The notes under the pieces: generated by a model | Database searches by the model: none | The model's input: only the letters and a program-made list of their open reading frames with translations | What the model was told of the DNA's origin: nothing | Shown: one piece after another, positions 15,601 to 25,807 of the stretch | Position numbering within the stretch: the stretch's first letter is position 1 | How the letters are laid out: every line of letters starts with the position of its first letter | Position numbers and translations under genes: made by a program | Assembly (NCBI GenBank): GCA_905178155.1 | Contig: CAJINV010000001.1 | Coordinates: 7,905,599 to 7,969,598 of the forward strand | Direction of reading: 5' to 3' | Origin: Amoebophrya sp. A120 | Lineage: Eukaryota > Sar > Dinophyceae > Syndiniales > Amoebophryaceae | Length of the DNA: 64,000 nt

Positions 15601-18600
15601 AGACCGCCGAAATCCAGTTAGATAAAAAGACGATTTCCATCCAACTGTGCCCGCCGGACCTGCTCCCGCCGCCCCCGAGGATGGACCCGCCCGGCATGCT
15701 GGAGCCGCCGGGCCTGGAGCCGCCCGGCATGGACCCGCCGCCGTCGCAGGCGGGCATGGAAATAAGCAGCAGCACTCTCGCCCCGCAGAATGTGATCCGC
15801 GGCAAAGAGCGTCCGCAATCACCGCCACCGCAGCCGCCGCCTGGACTGGAAGGGCTGGAAAACAAGCAGCCGCAGCATACGTTTAATAACGACCAGGTCG
15901 TAGTACACCGCACCAACCAGCAGCCACAGCCTTTTCAACAACAGCGGCCGCCGCCGGCGATTTTGCACACTTCGGCCGGTTTGCCAGTCCTGTCGATCGG
16001 GAATAAGAAAAAGCCCTTGCCACACACAATCCCGATCCCCAGCTCCCCGCCCCCGCCGATGCCCCCGCCACCGCCGGGGCTGCCCCAGCAGTTGCTCGCG
16101 CAACACCACCAGGAACAGCACCAGCAAACGGAGATCGAAATGGTGGTCGAGGAGCATAACGTCACTATCATCGATCCACCGGCCAAGACGGCTGCGTCGA
16201 ACATGCCCCGTAGTACCAGCACCGCGGATCAACATCGCCGAGTCACGTCGGAGGACCTGTTTCTGTCCCTCCCGACGAGTCCCCCGCCGACCATGCCGCC
16301 CCCAAGTGTGCATCAGATGGCTTTGTTACCGCGCAGCACCAGCAGAACCTCGACTGCGGGGGGCGGGAAGTCGTGTAATGGGACGACCACTAGCAAGAAC
16401 CAGAACGGCGGTTGTAACTCCTCCGCGACGAGCAACGTGACCGCTGGTGCGCAGCAAACGTCCACGACCTCGGTTGGCGTGACCACTACCACAACAACCG
16501 TGTCTTCGTCGTCCCAAAAAGAAAGTACAGCAGTAGTTGCAAACAACAGTCTGCTTCCCCCAACTGCGCCGCCGACCGGGCCTCCGGCGCTTCCGACGAT
16601 TTTGCCTCCGCCCTCGCTGCCGTCGACCTTGCCGCCGATGCTGCCGCCGTCGCTGTCCCCACGGCGCAGTCTGTCGATCTGCACTAGCCAAACGGGGGAT
16701 CTTCACGTGCGGTCGCGGAAGTGCACAGAAGCTGGCACTGTTGTTGGAGGCGGGTCCTCGTGTGGAGCTAGTAATGCGGGCGTTCAACCCGCCCTTGAAC
16801 AGAAGCAGCAACCTGAGCCGCCGCCGTTGATGCCGCTGCTGAATATGAGCAGCTTGACTGACCAGACCGGCATGAACAACACGTCCCTGAACATCAGTTG
16901 CGATACGACTGTGGTTGAGAAAGAAAGCAGTTGTAACGAAGACAGTTCATCCGGTGTTGTTGACAAAGCCGCAGACCACATCGGTTCTGGGGCGACGAGC
17001 GCGCAAGTAGTCACCGAGGGCAGCGGTGGAGGTTCTTACCAGCAAAGCAAAACTACGGGTACCACTACCACGTCCGGTGCCGCCGCAACCCTGCCCGAGG
17101 ACATCACGATTCGCGGAAACTACAATTTAGCTACGTTCGACATCAGTGTGGCCACGGAGGATTTTGTCTTTGAGAATTCCCGTTTGCTCCAGCTGTACAC
17201 CGACCTGCAACACCCGTACTTCGGGCAGCTGACGATTCTGATCAAACGGTACTTCAAGCTCGCGGGCTTGTGCGACGCGCACAGCGGGTTCTTATCCTCT
17301 TACAGTCATCAGTTGCTGTTGATCCACTTCCTGCAGCGCCGGCGATTGTTGCCCTACTTGCAGGACCCGGATCTCGTTGCGAAGTGGGAGAATGAGCGCA
17401 AAGACGCCAGGGAGGAGCTGGAGCGGCTGGAAGAGGAGGCCGCGGCCGCTGAGGCGGGAGAAGACAACGACGACGAAGAAGAGGATAGCGATCATAGCAT
17501 CGGGAATAACGGCGCTCCCCACTCGACCTGCGACTCTCCGAAAAAGAAGTCATCCTCCACGAACTTAGAAGTTGTAGTCCTTGGGCAACAGCAGGACAAA
17601 TCCACCTCTGGTGCCGACGACCAACGTGGAATGACTAGTAAAAAGGACCACGACGACCAGAAGAGGATGAACACTTCCGCGAAAAAGAAGCAGGATACGA
17701 CCCCGGACACCGCGTCGACGACGACGAGTCCGGATCAGGTGACTTTGAAGGAGAAAAAACATCACCTACTAGCGCCCTCCTCCCACCACACGACGACGAC
17801 CGCCAGCGGCGCGATTATTTCCGGGGAGCGCGGAGACTGGATGCGGAAAGAGTGGGTGGAGGAGGCGAAATTTGTGGACTGGAAGCTGTTCTGTCCCTGC
17901 GAGGACCCGTTGGACTACTTCCCGGATGTGCAAAAACTGCCCTACGAGGCTGGCGCGGACAAAGGTGGAAACAAGTTCGTGATGCCGGTGTTATACCAGC
18001 TGTTCTGGGACTTTTTGTGCTACTGGGCGCATTTCAAGCCCTTCAAGTTCATGGTCAGCATTCGTCGTCGCATCATGTTCTCGGACTGTACGTATCAGAA
18101 AGAGGAGTGGCACTGCGTGGAGACGGGGAACGTAGTGGGACCAGAAGTACTTCTTGCGGAGAAGAAAAACGCGTTTACTGGGGGCGGGGAGCAGCACAAC
18201 AATAATACCTCCATCTTCGACCAAATTGGCAACAGCACCCTGTACGGTGTGGGACTTTTTCTTTCTCCTGAATTTCAAAAGGTCAAATTTTGTGTTGAAC
18301 GGAAATGTTGAACTTTGCATGGGTAATATTAAAGAGTAGGGAACAAACTCTTGTTCATTCATTTCGACGCATTTCCTTCTCAGCCTGCGACACTGGACTT
18401 GCAGCGAAGTTTTGTAAAGTCGTGCATATAATGCAAATGCGCATAGCTCTGTTGACCTGAATATCTCAGGAGGATTTATTCACTTTCTGCCAGCATACAT
18501 GAAACGAGTCGTCGTCCTTTTTCGACAATGTCTGCGAGTCGAGCCAAGACGATGAGAATTGCAACTCCAGCGTATCCTCCAGTTCTTTTGGCTTGAAGGA

Positions 18601-20359
18601 GGAGCAGCAGGAGAACTTGCAAACCTTCGACATCGCAGGCACGAGTACCACAAGCGACCACACTAAAAACGTGCTGACTGCGTCGAAGCCTCCTGTTAAC
18701 AAACCGGTGAAGAAAAAACTTGTCAAGGCCTTTCGGTGTCTCGTGTCCGAGGAAAAGTCGAAGTTCTACTTCAAGATTGAAGATCCCTGCGAGCCCGGGC
18801 GCATTCTGGGCATGGTGGACTACAAGTTCCAGCAATGGCACGCGCACATCAAGCGCGACCAGGAGCTACTCGCGATTCATCCGTCGTTCATTTTCCAGGT
18901 GCTCAAAATGGAGCCCAGTCCGGAATTCGCGCCGAGCTTGGGGAGTACCACAACGACCAACATGCTGGGGACGAGTACTGGTGCTGGTGCAGGATTACCT
19001 TCATCCGCAGCCGGGAATAATCTTCACCATCAAGCTTCTGCAGGAACTACGAGTAATAACACAAACACGAATTCGACTTATGACCAGACCGCGCCGACGC
19101 TATTCGTACCGTTCCCCGCAAACCTTCCTAACAGCACGACTGCGAACAACGGCAATACGACTGGCGCTGCGAATTTCTCGATGAACCCGATGCACTTGCA
19201 GCCCTTCGCGAGCAGTTTTGCACAGTTAGGAACAACTGCAACTGGCACCACGAACAACACCTCCACCGCCGGTTCTGCTGCAACTGGGGTCACTACTACA
19301 TCTTCTGGTGGCGTCAACAATGCTGTCGATACCCAGAATGCTTTGCTTGGACGTACGATCTCGGCCACGTCGAACGGTTCCGTGGCGAGCTCGAATGCGA
19401 CGGCGAATGCGACGAACCAGGCTGCGGCCAACGCCATGGCCGCGATGATGGGAATGCAACAACTGCAGCAGATGAACGGTTTCAACATGTTTGCCCCACA
19501 ACCTCCCCAACAACAAGCTCCGGCAGCAACTAGCGGAACGTCGACCACGGGGGCTGCTGCGTCTACTGCTGCGAACGGAAATAACGGCAAAAATCAGCAG
19601 CAGCAAAGTGCCGGTGGTCAACAACAGGAGCAGAACAAAATGTCCTCGCAGCAGCAAATGCAGAACGCTTTCCACCAGCAATTCGCCCAGATGATGCAAA
19701 AGTCGTCGGTTTCCGCGCAGCAAACGGCGAACAGCAACAATTTCATGATGAGCCTGATGGCCCAACAGGCCAGCATGTTGATGAATAACTCGATGATGCT
19801 GAACCCGATGATGAACCCGTTGTTTAACCCCGCGGCTGCCCTCAGCGGTTTGAATAACCGGAATGGACCGATGAATTTCCCACTGCCCGCGGCGCCCATG
19901 CTGAACCCCTTTCTGGCCCCGGGCGCGATGCCGCCGTTCCCGCCAAACATGCCGCTCCCAAACATGGCCGCGCTGCCGAACCCCAATCTGGCTGCCATGA
20001 TGGCGGCGGCGAACTACTTCGCCAACGGAGGTGCTGCAGGAGGTGCAAATAATAATCCGAGTGCTGCTGGTGGTGTTCCCACGCACACCACTGCAGTTGG
20101 TGGACCTGGTTCCGGGATGATGGGTGCTGCGGGCAGTGCTGCGCCGCAGGGAGGTGGAGCTGCGCAAACTTCGTTTGGAGGTCCGACCAGTTTAGGCGGA
20201 CAGGTGGCAGGCAGCCAGGGTAGTTCGGCAGCGCAGGGAGGGGGCTTTGGTCCTAATACTCGCGGTATATCGTCGGCTGGGCCAAGCGCCATGGAAAGCG
20301 GCTACCATTCGACCAGCGGCGGTGGCAAGGCCAATGCCTGGTCGCCGCAGTACCAGTAG
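12655..20359 (+). CDS. Giant TUTase / non-canonical poly(A) polymerase-like nucleotidyltransferase
   Basis: Exons: 12655-13079, 13347-13395, 13653-14875, 15041-18248 and 18509-20359; 2251 aa in frame. The first two introns are introners, the last two are GT-AG. Residues 1 to about 520 are Asn/Gln/Gly-rich and prion-like. The catalytic palm follows: RLFGSCVNGSATNDSDYDCG (about 567-586) has the GS motif and the two metal-binding Asp residues of Cid1/GLD2-type enzymes, then EARVPILRCKL. About 600 residues rich in Pro, Gln and Ser interrupt the palm before NYNLATFDISV (about 1255-1265), which supplies the third Asp. LTILIKRYFKLAGLCDAHSG and LSSYSHQLLLIHFLQRRRLL form the central domain, itself interrupted by an acidic insert, and FKIEDPCEPGRILGMV (about 1720) is the PAP-associated part. 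The tail is Asn/Gln/Met-rich. The likely role is adding U or A to RNA 3' ends. Nucleotide choice cannot be read from the sequence. Confidence 0.82.
13080..13341 (+). mobile_element. Introner element (family A, 262-bp subtype)
   Basis: The inverted termini TATCAAATGTAAAAATGTC and its complement are each followed inward by the core CTGGGTCTGGAA. The direct repeat TCATC is at 13075-13079 and 13342-13346. Excision with one copy gives NGINVSSTTSGGY in frame. The interior is about 93% alike, by eye, to the element at 23380-23641. Confidence 0.93.
13396..13647 (+). mobile_element. Introner element (family A, 252-bp subtype)
   Basis: The direct repeat GCCCC is at 13391-13395 and 13648-13652; the inverted termini start TATCAAATG. 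Excision with one copy gives HGPRGGTTNLAAQ in frame. The interior is the same sequence as 63359-63610 and the reverse complement of 33858-34109. Confidence 0.94.
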
Positions 20360-22003
20360 TGCGGTAATGCGGTTAATTTTTATCGGGGACAAAAAAGTTG
20401 TACAACAGGTCGTGGTGTTAGTGTTTCTTTTCTGAGAAGAATATTGAAAGAACAATATGTTGTACTGCCGAGCTTTATGCGAATACAGAAGAGAATCACA
20501 AGAGGAATGAAAAATTCGATGCAGTTTATCATTGATTGGTCCAATTTGAACTGCATTTGAGTTTGATCGAGATGTGCCTGGAGGTGCATTTCAGATTTAT
20601 AAGTTTCTAGAAGATGTTGATATTTCTCTCCTCTACTGCAGGACGAACACATTTTACACTAGCAGCTGCAACCGCACTATAGGCTCAACTTGGGACGTCT
20701 TCGAAATAACGGGAACAAAGGGCTATATTCGTTTCGCTTCAGTGATTGAAGTGCTGTGGATAGAGCTTTTTTTCAACGGTAATTATACAGACTTTTTCGC
20801 TAGGTGGAGTTTGCAACGACTCTCCTGGTGCCTCCAATAATTGATTTTTTGGCCGCTGTCCGCCTCTTTGCTTGGACGTTCTTACTGAATCAAATTTGCC
20901 TAAATTTCTTATTCTGCCGCCGGCTGCTGGAGCGATGCTACGTAGCGATGAGGATGACTATGTGCCGATTTTTGTCCGATGGAGCAGTGGTCTGGTGGGG
21001 AGAAATATAGAGCTTTTCTTTTTTCGTTCTCCACGGATCATGGCTCTATTTTGACGATTATTTGGTAAGGGCAATTAGAACATGTAGGCCTAGGCCTCCT
21101 GTAGTTCCTAGCTGGCGACTCTAAAAAAATTGTCGACGTGATAAAATGATGATGAGGTTTTGTTCAAGATAGAATGTATTTACTGTGGTGTCGGATTTTT
21201 GATGTAAAAATATTATTTCTCTTGTATACAGTAAATTCATCAAAACGAATTTTGGAAACCCATCATTTAGAGTTTCTGATCAGCAACTCCATTGATCGGA
21301 ATTCAAATTTATAAATTTTTTCTTGCTCGAATAATGGATTGAAAAAAGTAGAAAAGATATTCACAGAAACAGGCTGCATTGCGGTCCCAGTGGCCGCTTG
21401 TGCAGGCAGACACTCACTCACGATAGTGCCTGTGCTGGTGGCATGAAAATTTTCGCTCCACGCTTTTCTGAAGATTCGGTTCTGCAGATGCTAACAATTC
21501 GTAATCCTAATCGGTTCTATGTGTCATCATGCCATCTATTCATTCTGTGTATTTTCGCATGTGAATGATTTCGGTCGAAATAGAAAATATCTCTAATCGG
21601 TGCATCAGGACGGATGTCGCGCGAATGTTTGTTGTAGTCGGAGATTCGGTGCAAACAGTAGTTCTTGTTGATGTTTGTCGGTTCGTAGGCGTCTGTGAAG
21701 CGTCGGTCGAGAATAAAATTTCATTAATGCAGTTTTTTCGTGGAAAATGAAATCAGTTTATGTTTGTATGGATCATCTTCATCATGTCAATGTCTTCGAA
21801 AACTCGAACAGTGTCTCTGCTCGCATCCGTCGTGTATTCCTTTATTCGAGGTGAAACGGATGTAGACACGACTTGAAATCAAAGTTGCATTTGTTTCTTT
21901 TCACTCCTGGTTAATGTTGCATTTTCACCAGCATTTCCAAGTGAAGCCACCTATTGTCGTAGTGGTGTAATTCGTGCTTAGAACTACATAAGAATTATCC
22001 AAG
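20360..22003. other. Longest spacer, AT-rich
   Basis: About 1.6 kb with no convincing gene on either strand, no introner element and no recognised RNA gene. The short frames around 20570-21050 and 21565-21750 lack coding character. Confidence 0.55.
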
Positions 22004-24987
22004 ATGTTGCAGCAGCTCTTCATAGGCGCTGCGAATTTTGTGGCGTCCGGAAAGCGAGGCGGCCGGGGAGATGACCTCTATGATTTCTACAACAGCGTGA
22101 ATCTTCTGATGGGTATCATGCTTCTGCTCTACGGCCTGAAGGGCGCCATCCGGGCGTGGCGCGCATGTTTGAAGTGCCGGATTCTGATGCGCGCCTTCGG
22201 ATTTTTCGCGCTGAAAGACCGGCAGTTGGAGTGGGATAAGAAATCGAAGGAAGAGAAAGCGGCCGCAACCAAAAATTCGGGGTCGTTTTCATCTTCTGCC
22301 GGCGATCTGAATAAAATGGCGGAAACCATCCGGCCGAGCGGCTACGGAGCAACCGGAACAACTACCACCGCGATGAACAGCAACAATTCTACGCGGCGCC
22401 GGGGTAGCACCACGCCGCCGGAGGACCAAATAACACAACAACAAAAAAGCGTAAACACGACCTCCGGCAGAGAAAGTTCCTTCCTGCGCCCCCGTTTGAG
22501 CCAAACGGGCCCGCCGACCGCTGAGGAGAAGGGGCAGTGCCTCCGGTCCATCTTGTCGTACGGCGAACTGCACGTGTCGGAGATGATGGCCGATTTGGAA
22601 GAGGCACCGAGCCACATCTGGCGCGGCTTTTGGCTGTCCGCCTGCGTGCTGTTTGTGTTAGTAAGGTGGCAGGACATGAACTATCTCTCCCGGGAGCTGC
22701 TGGACTTGTCTGCGGGGAGCGCTTTCGGCGCGGTGTTCCTGCCCAGCGTGGTCCTGTTTCGCTACCTGCTGGACGTGTTTCGCGGCTTTCTGCTCGTTTC
22801 CGGCCTCCTGTTTGCGGTGTTCATCCCGCGGGCCCGCAGGAAGGACTACTGGGTGTACGATCTGCCCGAAGACATCACCGACGAGGAGATCGATATTTTG
22901 CTGAAGTCCCGGAACGTGGGCTGGATTTCCGCGGACATCTGGCACGGGTGGGCGGCGGGCATCGCGGTGGCCAACGGCGGGATCAGCATCATCTGCTGGA
23001 TCTTCGATCTGTGGGCTCGCGCGACGATCGGCCTGGAGCCGTACGGGTGGATCGAGAAAAGGCGGGAGGCGTTGAACCTGACCGGCGCACCAGTCACGAC
23101 CGCGTCACTACCGGACGGGCAGATGATATGCAAGAAAAAAACAGTGTAAGTGTAAATTTGTGTTGCAGAACACGCAACAGAGTAGTTACACCTGTCATGC
23201 CAGACAGCCATGAAGCCCTCTTTTCATCTGTGTTGTGCTTTACATGACAGGTTTTCTCTGTCATGTGGGGCAAATGTGTGATGCTGTTCCTCAAAGAAAG
23301 TTACACCTACACACTTTTTTTTCTGGATAGATGACCCCGTTCCAGCAGTACAACCCGGCCACGCAGTGCGCGGGCAAGGTATCAACTGTAAAAATGTCTG
23401 GGTCTGGAAGATTCTGACACTTGTCATGCACGTTTTGCATGAGCCATGATGTCTGTGATGCATACCCTAGCAATACAGATTTTCTAAGGGCTTCGTGATG
23501 CCTATTCCGCATGACAAATGCCTTCTCAGCGTAGCAAAAATTGCATTCCCTTTGCTACTCATGCAATACAGATTTTTTTGGAATCCAAATGCAGCATCAC
23601 AAGTTGCATTCTTCCAGACCCAGACACTTTTGCAATCCATACAAGGCCTGGAAAAGCGATTTCTCCCAGTTCATGAAGTGCGCGCCCTACATGCCGGGGG
23701 AGCGGTTGTACTATTTGTTTCTAGCGGTCCGCGGGGTTCTGTGCGGGATGTTCGTGTGGGCGGTGGTGACGACGAACGCGAAGTTTATGCGGGTGGAGAT
23801 TGGCCAGACGCGGTTCTACCGCGGGCTGCGGGCCGAGGTGGCGATTATTAAGATTATCGCCTGGGAGTCCGCGTTCGTGGCGGTCGGGGCGTGGTACGTG
23901 CCCCAGGGGCTGTACGACTACCTGAACTGGGGCGGCATGGCGCCGCTGCAGATCTTACTCATCCTCTTCACCGCCTGGTACACGGTCTACATGGGGTACT
24001 TCTGCACGTGGTGCCTGCTCGACCTGTTTGTGGACTTCGAGTACATATCCTGTGCAAAAGTATCGTACTCGTAGTAATTGCTATCATGCATGACAAATAT
24101 CCCTTTTTAGGTGAATCAGCATTACAAATTCCATTTTTCTTCCTGAAAAAATTTGTGATGCAATTTATACAACTAATACGATACTTTTGCAATGCATAGT
24201 ACACCGACCGGCGGCTCGCCCAGAAGTTCGACCAGAGCTGGGTCCCCCACGAGAAGGAGTTGGCGGAGGCGCTGCGCTATCAAATGCAAAAATGTCTGGG
24301 TCTGGAAACTTGTAATGCTAAAAGTGAATGATAAACGTACTGCAATACGCAGCTATGCATAACAAATTTTTTTGGCTGCCATGTCTTACGTATTCCGCAT
24401 GGTAAGCTGCGTTTTTGCATGACAGGTCAGAGGGCCTTTCCGTGCCTATGCAACACAGATTCTCGACTCATGCCAGACAAGCATGACAAACTTGCATCCT
24501 TCCAGACCCAGACACTTTTGCATTTGATATGCGCGCGGTGCACGAGACACGCACCGTGCACCCGGAGCGCGGGCAGGCGTTGACAGACTTGTTGGAGCTG
24601 CCGCCGGACGAACTGGAGGTGAACCAGGTGTTGCTGTACAAAAACCGACCGAGCACGATGCCGGCACACGTGTTTCGCACGTCGAACTATGCAAATCTCA
24701 CGGCAGGTGGGTCGTCACCGAACGACACCATGCAACCACCTCTACCCGGGGACGGTACCACAGATGGTGCCGCCGTCGTCAGAGTCTCGTCGCACAAGGC
24801 TAATCGCAACAGATCTGTCGCCTCGACCGCGGCAGGCCCTCCGGGGTCGGTACCCTCGTTCGGCGGGATCGACAGCAGGACAAAGCGGCGGATGCACAAG
24901 GAAAATCCCTGGCTCGACGCTCCACTGATGCACGCGCTCACGCGGGGCGGCATCGATGGATACTCAGCAAGTGAGGAGGAAACGTAG
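22004..24987 (+). CDS. Multipass membrane protein of unknown family, split only by introners
   Basis: Exons 22004-23126, 23335-23379, 23647-24045, 24204-24277 and 24535-24987 give 697 aa. All four introns are inverted-repeat elements and none is GT-AG. Hydrophobic segments occur near the start (SVNLLMGIMLLLYGLKGAI), in the middle (GFWLSACVLFVLV, VFRGFLLVSGLLFAVFI and a segment ending SIICWIFDL), and in the third and fourth quarters (YYLFLAVRGVLCGMFVWAVV and LQILLILFTAWYTVYMGYF). That suggests at least six membrane spans. Loops are Ser/Thr/Asn-rich, and the C-terminal 200 residues are polar and probably cytosolic. I do not recognise the family; a transporter or channel-like scaffold is possible. 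The start ATG at 22004 follows a long spacer and precedes a clear first membrane segment. Confidence 0.8.
23127..23329. mobile_element. Introner element (family C, 203 bp)
   Basis: The left end TATGCAAGAAAAAAACAGTG is mirrored by ACACTTTTTTTTCTGGATA at the right. The direct repeat GATGA is at 23122-23126 and 23330-23334. Excision joins DGQM to TPFQQYNPATQC in frame. Confidence 0.88.
23380..23641 (+). mobile_element. Introner element (family A, 262-bp subtype)
   Basis: The direct repeat CAAGG is at 23375-23379 and 23642-23646. The left end is TATCAACTGTAAAAATG; the right end has diverged to TTTTGCAATCCATA. Excision joins QCAGK to AWKSDFSQ in frame. Confidence 0.93.
24046..24198. mobile_element. 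Introner element (family D, 153 bp)
   Basis: The direct repeat GTACA is at 24041-24045 and 24199-24203. The termini are TATCCTGTGCAAAAGTATCG and ACGATACTTTTGCAATGCATA in mirror. Excision joins VDFEY to TDRRLAQKF in frame. This is one of the shortest copies. Confidence 0.91.
24278..24529 (+). mobile_element. Introner element (family A, 252 bp)
   Basis: The direct repeat TGCGC is at 24273-24277 and 24530-24534, with inverted termini TATCAAATGCAAAAATGTC. Excision joins LAEALR to AVHETRTV in frame. The interior is only partly like the other 252-bp copies. Confidence 0.93.
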
Positions 24988-25807
24988 TGCTTTTTGTAGA
25001 ACGATTTTTTCGTAGTCGCTGAGCTCATCTTTTACTGTGTTTGTGTATGTAAGATCTTCTGATGTTCATGTTCCTGATTTCAATAATCAAATTGATGAAC
25101 ACGGCTTTTTAACATTGACTACTACATTCTTTTTCTTTCTGACATATGACAGGCTGTTCGATCAGCTTTTCTGAATATCACATATGCTACCTAGCAGGTA
25201 AGCCAGATCGTGGTGCTCTAGCGGAAACTGCGATGAATGTGCTGGTCCTTGCTCTTGGAAAATCTCTATAGAGGCACAGTACTAAGTTTACAACTCAGGA
25301 AGAGATCCACTAGTTACACGATTTTGTTAAAGTGTAGAATTTTTGCACGATTTTGCTGTATTGAGACAAAGAACAAGACACGGCGCAGGGACACGAATTC
25401 ACAGCACTCCCAGGCTGGCTGTCCATTAAATTTGTCGTGTGGAAGTGGTACTTTTCGGAAAGGATGCAAATGCTTCACTCGGTCTCTTATTGAAATCAAA
25501 TGAAGTGCTCCTTGACGCCTAAAAGAAAATCGGCATTTGTGGTGTAACTTCAGTCCTTAAGAAGAAAAATCACATGGTTCAAAATTCGGTGTGCAGAGGC
25601 TGTATCTGTATGATAAACTGAAGATGAGATCGCCTTCAAACAACCAGAAACCAGGTTGGTACCCGCCCCCGTAGTGTAAATGTTTGAGGATCGATTCCCG
25701 CAAATTGTCGCGACAACAAACTAGTTGCGATAAACAGTACAGAGCAAACAGACACTTCCGCACTTAGGAATTCACGGACAGTTGCCGTCCCGTAGAGAAC
25801 AACTACA
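24988..25807. other. Spacer, AT-rich
   Basis: About 820 bases; no gene, RNA gene or element recognised. Confidence 0.6.

Noticed and set aside
20574-21054. Short + strand frames in the 1.6-kb spacer
   Set aside because: AT-rich composition, no start context, no similarity to any family, and no splice-compatible neighbours.
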